NCBI GenBank assembly: GCA_026075535.2
Contig: AP026550.1
Coordinates: 1,860,001-1,924,000, forward strand
Direction of reading: 5' to 3'
Length of the DNA stretch: 64,000 nt
Source: Tricholoma matsutake
Taxonomy: Eukaryota; Basidiomycota; Agaricomycetes; Agaricales; Tricholomataceae
Part shown: positions 11,713 through 22,880 of the stretch, piece after piece
Layout of the letters: the number at the start of each line of letters is the position of its first letter
Numbering within the stretch: position 1 is the stretch's first letter
The notes under the pieces: generated by a model
Databases searched by the model: none
What the model was told of the DNA's origin: nothing
What the model saw: the letters and a program-made list of their open reading frames with translations, nothing else
Position numbers and translations under genes: made by a program

Positions 11713-12182
11713 ATGATTAAGCAACAACTCCAAGAACAGATGGAAATGTTCAACTCAAATGTGGAGACAATGAGAGATGCAGTCAAGCACATAATGAGCA
11801 CAGCAAAGAACATAGCAAATAAAATGGATGAGTTTAAAGATGGAATTCACGAGACAGCTGACCACCTCACAGAATCCACACAGGAGAGCAAACAAGCAAC
11901 ACAAGAACTGGTAGAAAAAACATCGGAGAACAACACCACTATGCAGATCACACTCCTGATGCTGGCAAACCCAACAACTTATGTTACAGTAGCCCAGCAT
12001 ATACCCATGCCACTAGCCACAGTTGTCACAAGAGGAGAAACCAGCAATAAGCAGATATTAATCCAAAAAGATCCAAACACCACTGACAATGCCCCAGCCT
12101 GACAGAAAAAGAATTAGTTGCCAAAGCGAATACCACCTTAGACTTAATGGGTGTACCAGCTTGACACATGGGATGCTGCAAC
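11713..12182 (+). pseudogene. LINE (Tad-like) ORF1, part 1: coiled-coil N-terminal region
   Basis: The ORF 11713-12102 is a Gln/Glu/Lys/Thr-rich helical stretch, as in the N-terminal part of Tad-type LINE ORF1 proteins. The sequence runs to GCAAC (12178-12182), which is duplicated at 19947-19951 around the gypsy B insertion. Beyond it the same gene resumes. The link rests on the target duplication and on the CCHC part found further right. Confidence 0.65.
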
Positions 12183-12624
12183 TGTAAGGGGACTAGGGGG
12201 GACTAGGGGGGGGGGGGGTGCCCTGTGTGTTTCTCCTATTTTTTACATTCATTCTATATTTTTCCTCACTTCATTTCCTTCTATTCTTCATTTTCTATGA
12301 TTTTTCTGGATTTTATTACTAATTTCCCTTTCTATCATGTTTGTGCATGTTGACAGTTTTATATTTAGAGGCAGAGCACCCCTTCCGACATCTACCCCTT
12401 GGTATGATGTCATTCAGTGGCCTTGATCTGCCTATCTCTGCCTTTTCTATTTTTAGGTTATTATTTGATTTTTGCTGTCTTCACATATACTGGGCATCGG
12501 CAAAGGGATCCTTAGAGTTTTCTCTTCGGATTTCCCTTTGCTAGGTGCGCTCCCAATCCCTGTAATATGTAGTATAATTTTAACTTCAGATTTCCCTTTG
12601 CTAGAGGCTGAGGTTGCCCTTATA
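12183..12624 (+). repeat. Gypsy B copy 1, 5' LTR (442 bp)
   Basis: It matches 17794-17903 plus 19621-19946. It starts TGTAAGGGGACTAGG with a GGGGACTAGG tandem motif and a 13-G run, and ends CCCTTATA. The ends form an inverted repeat TATAAGGG/CCCTTATA. Two copies of TTTCCCTTTGCTAG lie in the 3' third. No TGG-type primer site follows directly, so the priming mode is unclear. Confidence 0.88.
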
Positions 12625-12792
12625 ATAGTAGAAAACTCTCTCCTAAGGCTCGAAATCGCAAACGCACTGCCCAAGATAGGCAGGTACAGAGTGGACAATG
12701 CTTCCCAAAGCTCCACAGACTCCCTACACACCGTTCCAAACAGTCCCACCTTTACTGCGCTGCCATTTTTGCCAAACATGCCCCCTAGCGAC

Positions 12793-13890
12793 ATGGACAC
12801 ATCAGAGCACCTCGATGTGCTTGAAAGTGACATTTCCGGAATACGTGCGCAAATCAATTCACTTAAATCTATGATCAAAAACTTCATCAGGACCCTCCAG
12901 ACTAACCCTATGACCAATATTCCCCCCCATTGTGACTCCAAGTGCACCCAACAACAACGCGCTGCCAAATGTGCCCACTGCCCAGATCAAACCATCTCCC
13001 CTGGCTGAATTTAATGGTGCACATGCACAGGGGCATGCATTCCTTAATTCCTTTGAGTTATACATCAGTCTCCAGTTGCATCAATTCATCAATGAGGCTG
13101 CAAAAATTTATTGGGCCTTCACATACATGAAATCTGAATGCACCTATCTCTACGTGGACTGTATTCTGCACCAAACTAAAGAGCTCGGTTCTCTACCTTT
13201 CTCCACTTGGGGTGACTTTTGAGCAGAGTTTGTACACCACTTTTGTCCCCTCAACAAGCACCACTGAGCAGTGACATGGCTCAAGTCATCCTCTTACCAC
13301 CAGGCATGTCAATCTGTGGACGATTATATTGATGAGTTTAAGGATTTGGTGGACATGGCAGGATATGGGAGTGGGCTACCAGTGGTGGTGAAGTTCCAAC
13401 GGGGCCTCAATTGAGAAATTCAGGACCAGATTGCACAGATGTTGGAAGGGCGCCCAGCGGACGATGATATCAATGCTTGGTATGAAGCTGCTTCACTCTG
13501 TGATGAGAACCGACTCACAAATGTGGTGTTTAATGCTGCATTCCATGCTCTAACTACCACTCATGGGCCCTACACCTTCAATTGAACCCTTCCCCACCAT
13601 AACCCCATTCCTGTTTGTCAGACTCCCACACCAGCTGTCAATGTCCTGGTACCAATGGATGTTGATGCGGCCTGTAGCCATGTGCATAGGTTGGATCTCT
13701 GCTACCACTGTGGGGAAACTGGGCACAGGGCTGGAGCATGCCCCCATTGTCAGGATATCTGCATGCTCACCCCTGAGGGGTGAGATGAACTCCTCCAAGA
13801 CTTGTTGGCGCTTGTAGATGTTGAGGAAGCGAAGGATCAGGTTGCAGAGGAGATCAAGTCAGAAGTTGTAGAGGAGCAGGATTTTTCTAT
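12793..13890 (+). pseudogene. Gypsy B copy 1 gag with CCHC knuckle
   Basis: The likely start is the ATG at 12793 (MDTSEHLDVLES). The copy at 55700-56620 has the matching MDTLECLDALES. The capsid region includes AEFNGAHAQGHAF (about 13010-13050) and, further on, VDDYIDEFKDLVDMAGYG (about 13320-13380). The knuckle CYHCGETGHRAGAC lies at about 13697-13740. A C-run at 12925-12931 has gained a base relative to the other copy and shifts the frame. In-frame TGA codons include 13412-13414, where the other copy still reads CGA (55973-55975, minus strand). Confidence 0.85.
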
Positions 13891-16800
13891 TTGCAGTGAG
13901 TGAATCGTATGCCCTCACTGCCTGTCCATAACCACTTTGAAGTATTGTCAGTTGAATCCCTGGAGAATGAATCTATTTCTGTGACTGTTCCCCTCTCTGA
14001 CCCTTTGAAGTTGGCTGAAGATGTACCTGCTCTTCCCATCTCTCCCTCTGCTCCACACCCCAAAATTAAATCATGGGAGCATAAACTACCATGCAAATAT
14101 ATTGTTGCATCCACTCCCTCTACACATTCCTTGAACCTAGCAATCAAACTGCAGACTACCGACACTGGACAGATACTTGGTGTCTCTGCACTCCTGGACT
14201 CTGGTGCGACCGGTCTCTTCATCAATGCCCATCTTGCACAACAACATCACCTGAATACTCACTCTTGCATCCGATACCTGTTTATAATGTGGATGGGTCC
14301 CCAAATGAAGCTAGTGCCATCCGAGAGGTTGTAGACCTGGTCCTCTGTTACAAAGATCATAGTGAGTGTGCCCTTTTTGCTGTCACTCAATTAGGAAAGC
14401 AGAAGGTGATTTTGGGCTATCTGTGGCTTTGAGACCACAACCCAGAGGTCAACTGGCATACTGGGGAGGTTACCATGAGCCAATGTCCATCCCGCTGTCA
14501 TACTTGTTTCACAGAAGCCAGGCAGGAACATTGTGGACAGAGGGCACAATACAATGTACTCAGAAGTGTTATGCTGGACCCCTGCCTATACCTAAAGTGG
14601 AGTTAGAAGGGGTTCCTGATCTGATGCCAGACTTGGATGATGATGATGAGGAGCCAGAGGAAGTGGAGGAAGGTGATTGGATCTTCTACACTGTGATTCG
14701 TCCATCGCATGAGGTGTGTGCTACATCGAACATATCCCAACACCTTGCCGAGGCCTTCCACAAAAACAATCCTGCTAAATCCTCTACTAATTCCTTGCTT
14801 CCTCATCTCCATGAGTTCGGGGATGTGTTCTCCAAGGAATTGTTCTCCAAGGAATTGTTTGACTCTCTCCCTCCATGCAAGCCATGGGATCACGTGATCG
14901 AACTCACCCCAGTGCAACCCCTTCATCCTGCAAGGTCTATCCTCTCTCTCCTGAAGAACAGCAACAGCCTGACCAGTCCATTGACAAGCACCTGGCCTCT
15001 GGATGTATTCGACCATCGAAGTCACCCATGGCCTCTCCCTTTTTCTTTGTCAAGAATAAGGATGGCTCACTTTGACCAGTTCAAGACTACAGAAGGCTCA
15101 ATGACATCATGGTCAAAAATCACTACACATTACCTCTCATCTCAGAACTCGTGAACCAGCTCCATGGAGCCCGATACTTCACCAAGCTTGACATCCATTG
15201 GGGCTACAATAATATGAGGATAAAGGAGGGAGATGAGTGGAAGGCAGCCTTTCATACCAACCATGGTCTTTTTGAACTGCTCGTCATGTTCTTTGGCCTT
15301 ACTAATAGTCCTGCCACCTTTCAGACCATGATGAATGACATTTTCCATGACCTCATCCTCAATGGCATTGTTTGCATCTATCTCGATGACATCCTCATCT
15401 TCACTTGCACCATTGAAGAGCACCATTGCATCACACACCTCATCCTAGAACAGCTTCAATGGTACAAACTCTACCTTCGTCAGGACAAGTGCAAGTTTGA
15501 GAAGACCAAGATTGAGTACCTTGGCCTGATTATCTCAGAGGGTCAGGTGGAGATGAATCCTATCAAGGTGAACGGGGTCATGGCTTGGCCAATGCCCACA
15601 AACAAGAAAGAGGTGCAGTCTTTCCTGGGATTCATCAATTTCTATTGGTGTTTTATCAAGGATTTCTCACATCATGCATGACCACTGTTCGCCTTGACAG
15701 GAAAGGAGGCATGGAGGTGGGATAATGCACAACAGGAGGTGTTCAAAAAGCTTAAGGAGATGGTCACTTCTGCTCCCATTCTTACCTTTGCTGACGATTC
15801 ACGTCCTTTTCGTGTAGAAGCTGACAGTTCTGACTTTGTGATGGGCACCATGTTGTCTCAGCAGTCTCCAGAGGACCAGAAGTGGCATCCTGTTGCATTC
15901 TACTCCAAAAGCCTTAGTGCTGTAGAGTGAAACTATGGGATCCATGACAAGGAGATGTTGGTGATAATGCGTGTGCTTGAGGAGTGGCGACACTTCCTCG
16001 AGGGTGCCCAACACAAGGTGGAAATTTGGACGGATCACAAGAATCTCGAGTACTTTATGATGGCCAAGAAATTGAACCGTTGTCAAGCTCATTGGTCCCC
16101 TGTATCTATCCAGATTCAACTTCTCCTTCCACCACCATCCAGGTTGCACCATGGGGAAGACCAATGCTCTCTCCCGACGTGCAGACCATGGGGATGGCAG
16201 CGATGACAACCAAAACATTGTGTTGTTGCAGCCAGACCTGTTCACCATTCAGGCACTGGAAGGCATTGCACCCCAGAGCAAGGAGCAGGACATCCTACGT
16301 GACATTTGTCATGCAAACCATAGCAGTTTACATGAGGATGTTGTTGCCTGAGCTGTTAAAGAACTGAGGAAGAGATTCACCCTTTCCTTGCGTGCGGCAG
16401 AGTGGGCTGAAAAAGAGGACTTGTTGTATTTCAGGGATCACATCTACGTCCCCAATGACCCAGACCTTCACCGGTGCATCATATCCCAACACCATGACTC
16501 ACAGATTGCTGGTCATCCTGGATGCTGGAAGACCTTGGAGCTCATCTCACAGAATTATTGGTGGCCACAAATGTCATGGCTCATTGGTCAGTATTGTTGC
16601 ACTTGTGACCTTTGCTTATGCACCAAGATTCCTTGTCGCAAACCCATTGGTGAGCTACACCCTCTTCCTGTTCCAGAGAGTCGTTGGGATGTTGTCAGCA
16701 TCGACTTTGTGGTGGAGTTGCCAGAGTCATATGGGTTTGATGCAGTGATGTGCACAGTTGATTCAGTGGAAAAACATGCTCACTTCATTCCCACTCACAC

Positions 16801-17752
16801 CACTGTCAGCGCCCTGGGTGCCACCCGACTCTACCTCCACCATGTGTGGAAATTACATGGACTTCCTGGCGCTTTCCTCTCTGATCGTGGCCCTCAGTTC
16901 ATGGCAGAGTTCACTCACAAGCTGTACTGACTTCTGGGGATCAAAACAAACGGCCAGACTGAGCAAGTCAACCAGGAACTGGAGCAGTACATTCGCATCT
17001 TCATCAATGAGCGCCAGGACAATTGGGATGATCTTCTCCCCTTGGCCGAGTTTGGATACAATGACCATGTCCATGCTTCCACTCAACAGACCCCTTTCCT
17101 CTTAGACACTGGACGACATCCACGCATGGGATTTGAACCTTGCCAAACTCCCTCACACATCAAGACAGTGAATGAGTTCACAGAATGCATGTGGGATAGC
17201 TTGGAGGAGGCAAATGCAGCCTTAGCAAAGGCGAAGGACGACATGGCGTGCTTTTACAACCAATGCCATTCTCCAACCCCTCAGTACAAGGTTGGTGATT
17301 GAGTTTATCTTGACTCCAGTGACATCTCCACTACGCGTCTGTCCAAGAAACTCGCTCATCACTTCCTGGGACCTTTCCCCATCATCAAGTGTGTTGGAAT
17401 GCATGCCTATTGTCTACACCTCCCAGCCTCCATGTCCAGACTCCACCCAGTCTTCCATGTTGCCAAACTCCTTCCAGCTCCCCCAGATCAATTCCTGGGA
17501 TGCCATTCATGCCCACCACCACTGCCTACAGTGATCGAGGGAGAACCCCAATACGAAGTTGAGTCAATCTTGGACAGCCAGTTGCATTGAGGAAAACTCC
17601 AGTATTTGGTGCATTGGAAGGGTTATGGGTATGAAGAGAACTCATGGGTGGAAGAGTCCGATGTGAATGCCCCTCAGTTAGTCAAGGAATTCCACGGACG
17701 GCACACTGCTGCACCACGTCGCATTCAAGTCACTGACTTTGGTTGTATGTGA
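13891..17752 (+). pseudogene. Gypsy B copy 1 pol: protease, RT, RNase H, integrase, chromodomain
   Basis: The protease keeps the catalytic ALLDSGATGLFI (about 14190-14225). RT (15109-15681) keeps FTKLDIHWGYNN and the catalytic YLDDIL (about 15380). RNase H starts near 15700. Integrase shows the zinc-binding HPGCWKTLELI and YWWPQM (16510-16575), then VSIDFVVELP and LSDRGPQF of the core (16700-16905). The chromodomain [20 protein letters not shown] lies at 17590-17650 and ends near 17752. Stops I checked are TGA at Arg-type positions, for example before VQDYRRLN (15074), after HKLY (16928) and before GKLQYL (17588). Chromodomain integrases are thought to direct insertion to heterochromatin. Confidence 0.9.
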
Positions 17753-17780
17753 TTTCAAATGCATTAGGGAGATGCATCTT

Positions 17781-17793
17781 AGAGAGGGGGTGA
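17781..17793 (+). other. Polypurine tract of gypsy B copy 1
   Basis: AGAGAGGGGGTGA sits directly before the 3' LTR start TATAAGGGG. The minus-strand copy has the same tract at about 47197-47209. Confidence 0.75.
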
Positions 17794-17903
17794 TATAAGG
17801 GGACTAGGGGGGACTAGGGGGGGTGCCTTGTGTGTTTCTCCTGTTTTTTACATTTGTTCTATATTTTTCCTCACTTCATTTCCTTCTATTCTTCATTTTC
17901 TAT

Positions 17904-19612
17904 TAGTGTTTCAAGGTCCAGTCCATAGGACTGGAAAAGACCATAGGACCGAACTGGACTGAACCTCGGTCCAGTCTTTTTTTCGGTTGCGGTTGCCCAC
18001 ATTTGGGGTCAGCCCAGTTGCCGGTTGCCTCATTTTAGAAATCTTTGAAAACCATTCGAAGACTGGTTGCAATCGGTTGCAACCGGTCTTCTACCCATAT
18101 AATACTTCAGAACTAATAGTACATACATTACATGTAAAAGAACTAATATTATTACAAAAGTTACTACATAACTATCTTTAAACTACTTGTAATGGATAAT
18201 GGAACAAGGCTGGGGAAATAAGCACTGGTGAAACAAGTGCTTATATACCAGTGGCTGCACACGGACCATTTGGTTGTGCTTGCACTGCAGAAAAATTAAG
18301 TGGCACCACCATTCAGACATTTCCCACGATACCGCAATCATGCCACAACTTCAGTTCTTTCCACAACCATGCCGAGAACGACCACCACAAGCCCACAAAC
18401 AACGAACGAACATGGCAAAAGTGGCCCAAACAATGCTAGTTTGTCGTTTGGGCTGTAGGGTGTCTTTTTCTTTCTTTATTACTTCTACTAACTAATAGTT
18501 ATTTATTCTTTTTAGGTTCCTATCTTTTGCTGCCCACCACCAACAACGCTGCGCCCTATGCTGTGCCTGCGAGCCTCTGCTCGCAGGGTGGCAACGCAGG
18601 GTGGCAACGGGTTGTGTTTCTAACCACGGTCGATGCCACGTCACAACACCACCAACAGGGACGATGCCAGCAGGAGCAATGCCAACAGGAATGATGCCGC
18701 CAACACCAACGGGGACCCTCCAGTGACACCCACCCCACCTAGCTCAGAGCCTCGCCACCATGAACAAACAAATGCAAAGCGCCCAAATGAACTAGCGTCA
18801 TTTGGGCCCCGGGTGCATTCTTCTGTATTGTCGAATTCTTTTTTTTACTAACAACTTGATTTTGTTTTAGATTTGACAACACCCCCTCGCCCTCCATCAC
18901 CCCTGTGAGCCACCACCTGCCCTACACCGCCGCTGCAAGCCTCTGCTCGCAGGGTGGTTCTGTTCCCGGACCACGATGGGTGCCACATCGCTTAGCACCA
19001 CCATCCTGCCTGTGAGCCACTGCTCGTAGGGGGCAATGGAGGTGCTGATGACAACCCAGCCCCTGTGGGATAACAAATGACCCGAATGACAGGGAGAACA
19101 CAACGAACGAGGATGAAAATGGGGAGGACGGCGACAAAAACAGGGAGGGGATGACGCATGACAATGCAGGGATGGCAATGCGAGGGCAATGAATGACAGC
19201 GGGACAGCAACGCGAGGAACAACATACAACAATGTGGGGCCAACAACAAGGAATATCGGGGGGATAACGTATGATGCCCACTCTCGCAACAATCGTGAGA
19301 TGGGTGTCGTTTCTTTTTCTTTCTTTTTTTCTTTGGTCTTTTTCTTTATTCTTTCTATTAGCAACTCCACCGCTGTGAGCACCTGCTTGCAGGGTGATGT
19401 AATTTGTTTTGTAATAAAATTTAATTAGACTGTAAAAATAGTAGAAAAAACCAGTCGAAACTGGTCTTTTGGGGCAACCGAACCGAATAGGACTGGTCCT
19501 ATTCGGTTCAGTTGTGGTCCTCCAAGTTTGGGCAATGGTTTGGACTGGTTGCGGTCCACGGTTGCCCTCTTGGGGGTTGAAAAACTAGACCAAACTGGAC
19601 CTTAAAACACTA
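17904..19612 (+). mobile_element. Non-autonomous hAT element (1.7 kb) in the gypsy B LTR
   Basis: The ends are TAGTGTTTCAAGGTCCAG and CTGGACCTTAAAACACTA, flanked by a perfect 8-bp duplication TTTTCTAT (17896-17903, 19613-19620). The TAGTG terminus with 8-bp duplication is diagnostic of hAT. Both subterminal regions are packed with GGTCCAGT/GACTGGACC and CGGTTGC-type repeats, probable transposase-binding sites. There is no transposase. The interior (18250-19420) holds three hairpin/intron-like modules similar to the blocks at 24280, 28300 and 59430. Confidence 0.9.
18424..19400 (+). repeat. Hairpin/intron-like module array inside the hAT element
   Basis: There are three units. Each begins with a stem-loop whose arms are GCCCA..TGGGC (18424-18453, 18781-18808, 19276-19305). 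An intron-like pyrimidine tract with TACTAAC and TTTTAG follows (about 18458-18515 and 18812-18870; the third has CTTTCTATTAG). A low-complexity stretch then contains GAGC..TGCTCGCAGGGTGG (about 18570, 18935, 19015, 19378). The open frames are short and low complexity, so coding is doubtful. Confidence 0.6.
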
Positions 19613-19951
19613 TTTTCTATGATTTGTCCAGATTTTATTACTAATTTCCCTTTCTATCATGTTTGTGCATGTTGACAGTTTTATATTTAGAGGTGGAGCA
19701 CCCCTTCCGACATCTACCCCTTGGTATGATGTCATTTGGCGGCCTTGATCTGCCTATCTCTGCCTTTTCTATTTTTAGGTTATTATTTGATTTTTGCCGT
19801 CTTCACATATACTGGGCATCAGCAAAGGGAGCCTAAGAGTTTTCTCTTCAGATTTCCCTTTGCTAGGTGCGCCCCCAATCCCTGTAATATGTAGTATAAT
19901 TTTAACTTTGGATTTCCCTTTGCTAGAGGCTGAGGTTGCCCTTATAGCAAC

Positions 19952-20142
19952 ATGGTTCAAGAAACTGGGAGTACAGTAAGTGTTCATATTGAAGTGCGGC
20001 AGTATGTCCAACATACAGAACAAACTTTTCTATGTCATTGCAGAGTTCATCCCCACTATGTTCGAGGCAGGATCAAGCTTTGCACATGCATGGATAGAAG
20101 CAGACAGCACACTAGCTGAAAACACCATCACCTACTCAAAAT
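19952..20142 (+). pseudogene. LINE ORF1, part 2
   Basis: This picks up after the duplicated GCAAC. It reads on in frames giving YVIAEFIPTMFEAGSSFAHA and then TITYSK just before the hAT MITE. Joining 20142 to 20990 restores TYSK-YIKL without frame loss. A frame change near 19975 shows decay within the part. Confidence 0.7.
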
Positions 20143-20981
20143 TAGTGTTTAAGGGTCCAGTCCAGTTCGGTTTTTTGACCCAAAAATGTAAAGACTGCAA
20201 CCTAAACCAGTCCAGGACTGACCCAGATACTGCTAGAACCAAACTGGACCACCTAGGACTGGTCCTTTCCAGTTAAAAGACCGAAAAAGACCGGTTAAGA
20301 CTGGTTCAGACCGATGTTTTGTTGTGAAATTTGTCATATTAATATAACCTATATGTATCTTAGCAAATATTACCCGGACCTTATAACCACTGTACAGATG
20401 GATAGACATTGTAATTCCCCATCATTCGGTCTAACTTTTAAGACATTTCATCAAGATTTGACTTGGCTATGATCAATATAAAAATACATCTACTGAATGC
20501 CTCATGCTGAACACCAAGAAATGTAATGTGACAACCAGAAATTATGTGATGCATAGCATGCATAGACAAATGGTGGGAGTATTATTATACATGTTAGTCC
20601 TGTGATCATTAATAGAATCAAGCAAATGATCAACATATGAGTAAGATGGAATGAAAATCAATCTGATACAACAAAATACTCATATAAAAATAGATTTGGT
20701 TATATCTTGCTCAATTCTTAACCATTTTTTATGAACCAGAGGTCGAATTTGCCAGATTTCATGTGGGAACATGGTCCAATATATGTTCCCACGATAAAAC
20801 CGGTCCTAACCAGTTTAGACCAGTTTTCTTCAGTTTTACAACATTTTTCAAAATGGAAAGACTGCTAACTGAACTGCAAAAGACCAATCCATAAATAGAC
20901 CACTGGTCCAGTCTTTTCTGGTCCAATTCAGTCCAATTTCGGTCTTTTTTTCGGTCCTATGGACTGGACCCTTCAACACTA
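20143..20981 (+). mobile_element. hAT MITE (839 bp) inserted in the LINE ORF1
   Basis: It has ends TAGTGTTTAAGGGTCCAG and GGACCCTTCAACACTA and a perfect 8-bp duplication CTCAAAAT (20135-20142, 20982-20989). It shares termini with 17904-19612. Its interior matches the reverse complement of 45034-45845, for example the stretch around TTCTTAACCATTTTT at 20715-20735. It carries no coding capacity. The AT-rich core (20330-20780) looks unrelated to the 1.7-kb relative. Confidence 0.9.
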
Positions 20982-20989
20982 CTCAAAAT

Positions 20990-21555
20990 ACATCAAACTG
21001 GCACACCTCTGCACAAGCAACCAAAAAGTAGCACATGTTGTCTTTGGGTTCAATGACTGCAACAGTGCCAACAAAGCTATTGAATATGTCATGTATGGTG
21101 AAGGAAAAGAAGTAAAGGTACACAAACAACTAGCTGAACCAAAGAGATGCTCAAAGTGCCAGCACTTTGGACACTATGTTCTGGACTGCAAAGCCAAGAC
21201 CGACACCTGTGCAAGGTGCAATGGTCAACACTGGACCACACTGTGCATCATCACAGAAACAGGAGATTTCAAATGCACTAACTGTACAGGTGATGAAGCA
21301 AAAGGGCACAGTGCAGCTGACAGAAACTTCCCAAACTTCAACAATGAAAAAGCAAAGCTTCAAGAACACATGCCTGAAAATAAGTATAGGTTTTTCCCCT
21401 CATGTTCACCACACACTTGGAGCCTACTAAACCAACCAGAGACTCTTGTGAACAAACATCAACAAGTATGGCAACAAGGAGCAGACTGGGCAACAACCTC
21501 AAATGTCAACAATCAACAAGTGCAACAATTCATGGAGGAATGGCAGGAGATATAG
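20990..21555 (+). pseudogene. LINE (Tad-like) ORF1, part 3: CCHC zinc knuckles
   Basis: The frame 20959-21555 past the MITE reads VAHVVFGFN, then a knuckle CSKCQHFGHYVLDC, then CARCNGQHWTTLC, then CTNCTGDEAKGHSAADRNF. This series of Cys/His knuckles, with a last one followed by D-R-x-F/C-P, is typical of ORF1 in Tad/I-type LINEs. The start of this ORF at 20959 lies inside the MITE and is an artefact. No ORF2 (endonuclease/RT) follows, because gypsy integrase debris begins by 21640. Confidence 0.8.
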
Positions 21556-21639
21556 AGAAGACAAATATACCAACCAAGGCCACCCCTGGAAATACAAGCT
21601 AGGAGAGGACTGATAAACTCTGGAGCTAATGAAAGAGCA

Positions 21640-22660
21640 GCTGACAGCAGATGGCCTACATTCAAACCTTGGTAGCTATTGACTTTATGGGCCCCTTGCC
21701 TGTCGACAATGGTTTTGATGTGATCATGACAATGACAGATTGGCTGGGAGCTGACATCCAGATTGCCCCTTGCAACACCAACATGACCGCTGATGAATTT
21801 GTAGTGGTTTTTTTTTGAGTGATGGTACTGTGAAAATGGATGCCCTCTAGAAGTTATCAGTGATCATGACAAAGTGTTTGTCTCAAAATTCTGGAGGGAA
21901 TTCATGAAGATGACCAGAATTAAGCACAAACTGTCAATGGTGTACCATCCTGAGATGGATGGTTCATCAGAGAGATCCAACAAGACCATCGTGCAGTGTT
22001 AACACAGGTCTCTCCATTTGTGCTGAAGATGGGGCAGTCTCCTTGCATCTTGCCACCTCTTATCTCCAGTGTTGATGTTGGGGGGTGAGCAAGAGTGATG
22101 AGGCTACATGTGCAAGAGAACTAATTGAACAGGTGAACGGGGAGGTGGAGGGGGCAAAGGATTGCCTCTTGGCAGCTAAGATTTCACAGGCTCATCACAC
22201 CAACAAGGAGCAAGCGGCCAAACCAGAACTCACTGTGGGTGACAAAGTGATGCTTGAGACCACTCACTGGAGGTGAGAGTACATGTAACATGCAGAAGAA
22301 AAGCAGGAGGGTAGCCAAATTCATGCCATGTTGGGATGGACTATATGAGGTCACAGAGGCTTTCTCTGAGTCTTCAACATACAAGCTCTCAGTAACCCCC
22401 TCCTTTGGCATGATGTGCAATGTTTCATGTCTCCCTCTTGAAATGGCATGTAGAAAATGACAATGAGCTGTTTCTGGGAAGAACTATGGAGAGACCAGGA
22501 CCAATCATGATGCCACAGAGCACAACAGAGTTTTTCATTGAGTGGATCTTGGATGAGAGGCATTGAGGGAGGACAACAGAATCTCATCCAATGGAAAGGC
22601 TACAGACCCAAGTCGGACTTGTGGCTGCCATTATCCAAATTTTTGGAAACGGTGGCACTG
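21640..22660 (+). pseudogene. Gypsy integrase/chromodomain fragment, third family
   Basis: It reads AIDFMGPLPVDNGFD and TMTDWLGADIQI (21680-21760), the integrase core of a tRNA-primed-type gypsy. Later parts match the integrase C-terminal region: EQVNGEVEGAKDCLLAAKIS (22120-22190), VGDKVML, FMPCWDGLYEVTEAF (22320-22370) and a chromodomain-like end near 22590. Many stops of all types and frame changes are present. It is 5'-truncated and abuts the LINE remnant directly. Confidence 0.75.
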
Positions 22661-22875
22661 GGAAACTGGAATTTATAAATGTGAAGAGTACAGAATTTTT
22701 TGGAACATGAGAGAGTGTAAGAGAACTATTTCTATTACAACATGCTTAGGCTACAACATGCTACTACATCATCCACATGAACACATGAGTATCACATGCA
22801 GATTCCTTATATACACAATCTGGTTGTAATAGTAGAGTAACCTTCCTTGAATTGATACCACATTCATCACAGCTT
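22661..22875. other. No gene seen
   Basis: AT-rich spacer with CTACAACATG/TACATCATCC short repeats. I see no feature in it. Confidence 0.4.
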
Positions 22876-22880
22876 GGCCG

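Larger units (their letters stand above)
12183..19946 (+). mobile_element. Ty3/gypsy chromovirus 'gypsy B' copy 1, near full length, inactivated
   Basis: The element is bounded by TGTAAGGGG and CCCTTATA and flanked by a perfect 5-bp duplication GCAAC (12178-12182, 19947-19951). Inside are 5' LTR, gag, protease, RT, RNase H, integrase, chromodomain, polypurine tract and a 3' LTR that itself holds a hAT element. Without that insert the length is about 6.05 kb. It is inserted in a LINE ORF1. Many in-frame TGA codons and at least one frameshift make it non-functional. Confidence 0.93.
17794..19946 (+). repeat. Gypsy B copy 1, 3' LTR, split by a hAT element
   Basis: LTR sequence occupies 17794-17903 and 19621-19946, interrupted at 17904-19620 by a hAT element and its duplicated TTTTCTAT. 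The first base pair TG has become TA (TATAAGGG). Differences to the 5' LTR are mostly transitions. Confidence 0.88.

Noticed and set aside
22085..22587. Several minus-strand ORFs over the integrase debris
   Set aside because: They are shadows of the plus-strand integrase/chromodomain remnant.
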